Shown here: piece by piece, positions 5,723-8,842 of the stretch
Numbering within the stretch: position 1 is the first letter of the stretch
Layout of the letters: each line of letters begins with the position of its first letter
Origin: Rhodospirillales bacterium
GTDB lineage: Bacteria > Pseudomonadota > Alphaproteobacteria > Acetobacterales > Acetobacteraceae
Direction: 5' to 3'
Assembly (NCBI GenBank): GCA_018971455.1
Contig: JAGXAV010000052.1
Span: forward strand, 1 to 8,842
Length of the DNA: 8,842 nt
Notes under the pieces: generated by a model
The model's input: the letters and a program-made list of their open reading frames with translations, nothing else
Told to the model about the DNA's origin: nothing
The model's database searches: none
Translations under genes and position numbers: made by a program

Positions 5723-6829
5723 TTACAAGGAGGTGGCAGAGCCCGCCGACGTTTCAACCGCGCGGCCGAGGACTGCGCATTTGCGCATTACCGACGGCAG
5801 TGCCTGCCCCGCAAGATCATTGGCGGCGCAGAGAAAGCCGTCGGCCGCGATGTACGGCACCGTGGCCGCAAGAACGGATAAATGCAGCTCGAAATGTGTC
5901 AGCCCATGCCGAATCGTCCCGATTGGCCGCCACCTGGCCGCCATAGGCGCGAGGGCAAGCGCCTCGGATATCGGCCAGGTCTCGGCGCGCCACGGAGTGC
6001 CCGGCAGCTCAGCCATTCCCCCAAGCAGGCCGCGCGGGGGGCGCCGGCGCAGCAGCACGCGGCCCTGCGGGTCGGTCAGCCAAAAATGCACCCCGTACCG
6101 AAGCGGTCGCATGCGGCGAGGCGCCTTGCGCGGCAGTTCCGCGGCGATGCCCAGCCGATTTGCCGCGCAACCGCCCCGCCAAGGGCATCGCCCGCAGGAT
6201 GGGGTGGTCGGTGTGCAGACGGTGGCGCCGAGATCGAACAGAGCCTGAACGAAGTCGGCGGGCCTGGCCTGGGCGGCGGGAGATCTGCCCAACCGAGCGG
6301 CCGCGTCGGCGATCGCCTTCCTGGCCGTCGGCAGGGCTTCGGTGATGGCGAAGACGCGGGCGGCAATGCGCTCCACATTGCCATCCACCGGCACTGCCGG
6401 CACATCGAAGGCCAGTGCTGCGATTGCCGCCGCCGTGTACGGGCCGATGCCGGGCAGCACGCGCAGGCCGGCGATGTCTGCGGGAAAGCCTCCGCGGCCG
6501 GCGACCTCACGGGCGCACGCGTGCAGGTTGCGGGCGCGGGCGTAGTAACCCAGCCCCGCCCATGCCGCCATCACGTCGCTTTCAGACGATCTGGCGAGGT
6601 CGGTGATGTCAGGGAAGCGGGTGAGGAATTTTTCATAATAGGGTATCACGGCGGCGACGGTGGTCTGTTGCAGCATGATTTCGCTGAGCCAGACGCGGTA
6701 AGGGTCGGCCGGTTTCGCCCGCCACGGCAGGGCGCGGCCGTGACGGTCATACCAAGCCAGCAGATCGGCCCCGTCGGTGTGGCCATGATCTGGTGGGCCG
6801 GAATGAATCGTGAGACGGCTTGGAGACAC
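5723..6829 (-). CDS. mutY: A/G-specific adenine DNA glycosylase
   Basis: MutY removes adenine mispaired with 8-oxoguanine or guanine in base-excision repair. The 368-residue form has the HhH-GPD fold: SEIMLQQT with E50 (general acid, E. coli E37), the helix-hairpin-helix LPGIGPYTAAAI at 125-136, and VDGNV with catalytic D149. An iron-sulfur cluster loop follows, C205-X6-C212-X2-C215-X5-C221. A C-terminal NUDIX-like 8-oxoG recognition domain spans about 240-350, with RHGLTHF in the lesion-reading position. No ATG lies in the right place. The GTG at 6829 gives the usual MutY length but has no Shine-Dalgarno sequence, while the ATG at 6895 would overlap dciA by 66 bp and add 22 unconserved residues. 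The first clearly conserved residues are LLAWYDRHGR from residue 23. The true start could therefore be elsewhere, although the gene itself is certain. It diverges from dciA with no gap. Confidence 0.95.
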   Translation of the reverse strand: MSPSRLTIHSGPPDHGHTDGADLLAWYDRHGRALPWRAKPADPYRVWLSEIMLQQTTVAAVIPYYEKFLTRFPDITDLARSSESDVMAAWAGLGYYARARNLHACAREVAGRGGFPADIAGLRVLPGIGPYTAAAIAALAFDVPAVPVDGNVERIAARVFAITEALPTARKAIADAAARLGRSPAAQARPADFVQALFDLGATVCTPTTPSCGRCPWRGGCAANRLGIAAELPRKAPRRMRPLRYGVHFWLTDPQGRVLLRRRPPRGLLGGMAELPGTPWRAETWPISEALALAPMAARWRPIGTIRHGLTHFELHLSVLAATVPYIAADGFLCAANDLAGQALPSVMRKCAVLGRAVETSAGSATSL

Positions 6830-7321
6830 ATGGGCGGTATGGCGAAGGCTGGGGTGGACGGCAAGCCGCAGGCATCTGCGGACGAGACACGGCATGTTTA
6901 CGGGCCGCGTGCCATGGCGGCCCTGGTGCCTGCCCTGGTCCGCCCAGCCTACCGCAAGCGGGCTCCGGCAACGGCGCAGGTTCTGGCTGACTGGCCGGCC
7001 ATCGTCGGCCCTGCGCTGGCGGCGGTTACGATGCCCCGGCGCCTCTTCTCCGGCACGTTGTCCATCGGATGTTCTGGATCTATAGCCGTGGAATTGCAAC
7101 ATTTATCTCCGCAGATCATCAGCCGGATCAACGCCCATCTCGGGCAGGTCGCGGTCACCCGCCTGCGCTTCGTGCAGCAGGCGCCGTCCTCTTCCGCCAA
7201 CCGGCCGGCCGTGCGAACACCCGCGGTCGCGGCGGCGCGGGCCGCAGTCTCGGCCCTTCCGGCAGGTGATCTTCGCGATGCGCTCGAGCGGCTCGGCCAG
7301 GTCGTGCTGGCACGACGGTAA
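6830..7321 (+). CDS. dciA: DUF721 protein, probable DciA-type helicase loader
   Basis: This is a 163-residue cytoplasmic protein with a DUF721 domain at about 28-116. The domain core contains VLADWPAIVG (51-60), a LSIGCSGSIAVELQHLSP stretch (77-94), then IISRINAHLG and RLRF (111-114). DUF721 proteins of the DciA group help load or act with the replicative helicase DnaB in bacteria without DnaC. The role here is inferred from the family and from the mutY/dsbA/smc neighbourhood, which is common in alphaproteobacteria. The tail (117-163) is Ala/Ser/Pro-rich, then a short helix. The ATG at 6830 has GGAG four bases upstream, which is close. A second ATG at 6839 is possible and would lose three residues. 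The frame stays open far upstream (from 5882), but that part is the antisense of mutY and was not included. Confidence 0.88.
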   Translation: MGGMAKAGVDGKPQASADETRHVYGPRAMAALVPALVRPAYRKRAPATAQVLADWPAIVGPALAAVTMPRRLFSGTLSIGCSGSIAVELQHLSPQIISRINAHLGQVAVTRLRFVQQAPSSSANRPAVRTPAVAAARAAVSALPAGDLRDALERLGQVVLARR

Positions 7322-7354
7322 AGGCCACTCGACTCGCCGGTAGCTACCCAGTTA

Positions 7355-7369
7355 CTATACCACATATAG
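7355..7369. promoter_or_regulatory. AT-rich inverted repeat, candidate promoter/operator of the dsbA-like gene
   Basis: CTATA-CCACA-TATAG is a five-base inverted repeat in the only AT-rich patch of the 59-bp gap before the DsbA-like gene, ending 11 bases before its ATG. Overlapping TACTAT and TATACC could serve as -10 elements, but no clear -35 is seen. The AGGGG that may serve as ribosome site directly follows. Confidence 0.3.
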
Positions 7370-7380
7370 GGGTCATAGCC

Positions 7381-8073
7381 ATGGTTTCACGCCGTATTCT
7401 ACTAGGTGTAGGGCTAATCGTTGTCGCTGGCGGCGCGGTTGGCGTGCGCCGGATGATCGCCGGCAACCCTTCGACCGCGATAGTCCCTGCGGCAGTACCT
7501 GTTGCCGCCACCACGGCACAGACAAGTGCTGACCCGCGCATGGGCGAGCGGGCGCTCGGACATGCCGACGCGCCGGTGACCGTGGATGAGTGGTTCTCCC
7601 TGACCTGCCCCCACTGTGCCGCGTTCTCGATGAACACGCTGCCCGAGGTGAAGAAGAACCTGATCGATACCGGCAAGATGCGCATGGTCTTCCACGATTT
7701 TCCGCTCGACCAGGTTGCGCTGACGGCCGCGATGGTTGCCCGCAGCCTGCCGGCCGATCGCTACGAGCCGTTCTGCGCCGCTCTGCTCGCCGCGCAGGAT
7801 CGCTGGGCCTATGCCGGCGGTGGCAATGTGACGGACGAGCTTGCCAAATTCGCCGCCCTGGCGGGCATGGCACGCCCGGCCTTCGACGCCGCGATCGCCG
7901 ACCAGGCGTTGAAGGCAGAGATCCTGAAGGTCCAGGACGAGGCGTCGAAAATCTATCAGGTCGACTCGACTCCGACCTTCATCATCAACGGGCCGGCCGC
8001 CAAGAATCGTCACGAATCGGGTGACCGGAGCTACGACGAGTTCGCCAAATTGATTGCGCAAGCAGCCGGATAA
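7381..8073 (+). CDS. DsbA-family thiol:disulfide oxidoreductase, exported
   Basis: This 230-residue thioredoxin-fold protein has a CPHC active site (C76-C79), the cis-proline loop STPTFI (P198), and the helical insert expected of DsbA/DsbG-like enzymes between about 112 and 185. It should oxidise or isomerise cysteines in exported proteins. The N-terminus carries SRRILLG (residues 3-9), resembling a twin-arginine signal, before a hydrophobic run to about residue 20 with no clear AxA cleavage site. It may be Tat-exported or membrane-anchored, with a linker to residue 50. A third cysteine, C132, is unpaired. The ATG at 7381 has AGGGG upstream. The first 16 codons include CTA and GTA, rare in this GC-rich DNA. 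It lies between dciA and smc; the smc frame begins about 24 bases after its stop. Its partner for reoxidation is not in the window. Confidence 0.9.
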   Translation: MVSRRILLGVGLIVVAGGAVGVRRMIAGNPSTAIVPAAVPVAATTAQTSADPRMGERALGHADAPVTVDEWFSLTCPHCAAFSMNTLPEVKKNLIDTGKMRMVFHDFPLDQVALTAAMVARSLPADRYEPFCAALLAAQDRWAYAGGGNVTDELAKFAALAGMARPAFDAAIADQALKAEILKVQDEASKIYQVDSTPTFIINGPAAKNRHESGDRSYDEFAKLIAQAAG

Positions 8074-8097
8074 CAGACGGGATATGCCGCTTTGCCA

Positions 8098-8842
8098 GTG
8101 AGTTTCAGCCGTCTGCGCATCGCCGGCTTCAAGAGTTTTGCGGAGCCTGCGGTCGTTGATATCCTGCCGGGGCTAACCGGGATCGTCGGGCCGAATGGCT
8201 GCGGCAAATCCAACGTGGTCGACGCGCTGCGCTGGGCGATGGGCGAAAGCTCGGCGCGCAGCATGCGCGGCGGCGAGATGGATGACGTGATCTTCGCTGG
8301 CACGGCTGCCCGGCCGTCGCGCAACCTCGCCGAGGTCACGCTTTTCCTCGACGAGACGCGCGGCCTGGTGCCGCCCCCCTTCCACGAAGCCGAGGAGCTT
8401 GAGGTCAGCCGGCGCATCGAGCGCGGCAATGGCAGCGTGTATCGGGTCAATGGTCGCGAAGCCCGCGCCCGCGATGTGCAGACCCTGTTCGCCGATCTCG
8501 CCACCGGCGCCCATTCCTCCGGCATGGTCAGCCAGGGACGGGTGGCCGCGATCGTCAATGCCAAGCCCGATGAGCGGCGCGCCATCCTGGAGGAGGCGGC
8601 CGGAATTACCGGCCTGCACGCGCGCCGCCATGAGGCGGAACTCAAGCTGCGCGCGGCGGAGACCAATCTGGCGCGTGCCGAGGACCTTCGCGGCCAGCTT
8701 GAGGTGCAACTCGAAAGCCTTAAGCGGCAGGCTCGCCAGGCCAATCGGTATCGCGGCATTTCCGGCACCATCCGGGCCGCCGAGGCCGAATTGCTGGCAA
8801 TCCAGCGTGGCCGGGTCGAGCGGGCGCGAGCAGCGGCGCGTG
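8098..8842 (+). CDS. smc: Chromosome segregation protein Smc, 5' part only
   Basis: Smc is the ATPase core of bacterial condensin. About 248 codons are present from an expected length above 1100. The head domain shows FKSF (11-14), Walker A GPNGCGKS (31-38), [15 protein letters not shown] (the R-loop region, from residue 55) and VSQGRV with the Q-loop Q146. [10 protein letters not shown] (163-172) follows, after which the first coiled coil starts (about 175 onward). The GTG at 8098 gives a normal start ([13 protein letters not shown]). A TTG at 8092 in the same frame would add two residues and has a slightly better-placed GGGA. No in-frame ATG exists between the dsbA stop and the conserved region. 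The ATG at 8084 is in another frame and stops after five codons. The gene runs off the right edge with no interruption. It is probably co-transcribed with the DsbA-like gene 24 bp upstream. Confidence 0.95.
   Translation, partial: MSFSRLRIAGFKSFAEPAVVDILPGLTGIVGPNGCGKSNVVDALRWAMGESSARSMRGGEMDDVIFAGTAARPSRNLAEVTLFLDETRGLVPPPFHEAEELEVSRRIERGNGSVYRVNGREARARDVQTLFADLATGAHSSGMVSQGRVAAIVNAKPDERRAILEEAAGITGLHARRHEAELKLRAAETNLARAEDLRGQLEVQLESLKRQARQANRYRGISGTIRAAEAELLAIQRGRVERARAAAR

Noticed and set aside
5882..6829. Upstream extension of the dciA frame through the antisense of mutY
   Set aside because: It would make a 479-residue protein whose first two thirds have no DUF721 content and lie opposite conserved mutY codons.
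6830..6895. ATG at 6895 as mutY start
   Set aside because: It would overlap dciA by 66 bp, has no ribosome site, and adds residues not seen in MutY; the GTG at 6829 gives a standard length.
8084..8101. ATG at 8084 as smc start
   Set aside because: It is in a different frame and reaches a stop after five codons.

Overview
The window is about 8.8 kb of GC-rich, densely coding bacterial chromosome with ten protein genes. Several things point to an alphaproteobacterium. The order mutY / DUF721 (DciA-type) / DsbA-like / smc is, from memory, common in that class. The wording of the Smc head and the glutathione-dependent alcohol dehydrogenase is alphaproteobacterial, and the Smc N-terminus reads most like Acetobacteraceae/Rhodospirillales. 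The family assignment is an inference by eye. I saw no tRNA, rRNA, CRISPR array, insertion sequence or phage gene, and no stretch over 300 bases lacks a gene.

Layout. On the left, a trehalose-6-phosphate synthase gene (otsA, minus strand, 3' end outside the window) diverges from an M20-family amidohydrolase gene (plus strand). That gene ends one base from the stop of a convergent class III alcohol dehydrogenase / S-nitrosoglutathione reductase gene (frmA/adhC, minus strand). Upstream of frmA, on the same minus strand, is a tightly coupled three-gene haem operon. Its members are a cytochrome b561 fused to a dihaem cytochrome c (DHC) domain, a sphaeroides-haem-protein (SHP, DUF1924) cytochrome, and a second, free-standing DHC. 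Upstream of these, still on the minus strand, is mutY. On the right, plus strand, are a DUF721/DciA-like gene, a DsbA-like thiol oxidoreductase gene and the 5' third or less of smc.

How the genes fit together. The most interesting part is 3597-5658. In known SHP systems a membrane cytochrome b, the dihaem DHC and the oxygen/NO-binding SHP form an electron chain. Here the membrane b-type protein carries its own DHC domain, and a second DHC is encoded after SHP. This suggests a quinol -> b561 haems -> tethered c haems -> SHP and/or soluble DHC route in the periplasm. The two DHC domains share a 12-residue block that is identical in protein and 33/35 identical in DNA, so they look like a duplication. 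The next gene, frmA, encodes an enzyme of a family that reduces S-nitrosoglutathione and oxidises formaldehyde-glutathione. A nitrosative-stress theme is therefore possible, but it is only inferred from position.

The right-hand block is housekeeping: base-excision repair (MutY), helicase loading (DciA), periplasmic thiol chemistry (DsbA-like) and chromosome condensation (Smc). mutY and dciA appear to start back to back with no intergenic space.
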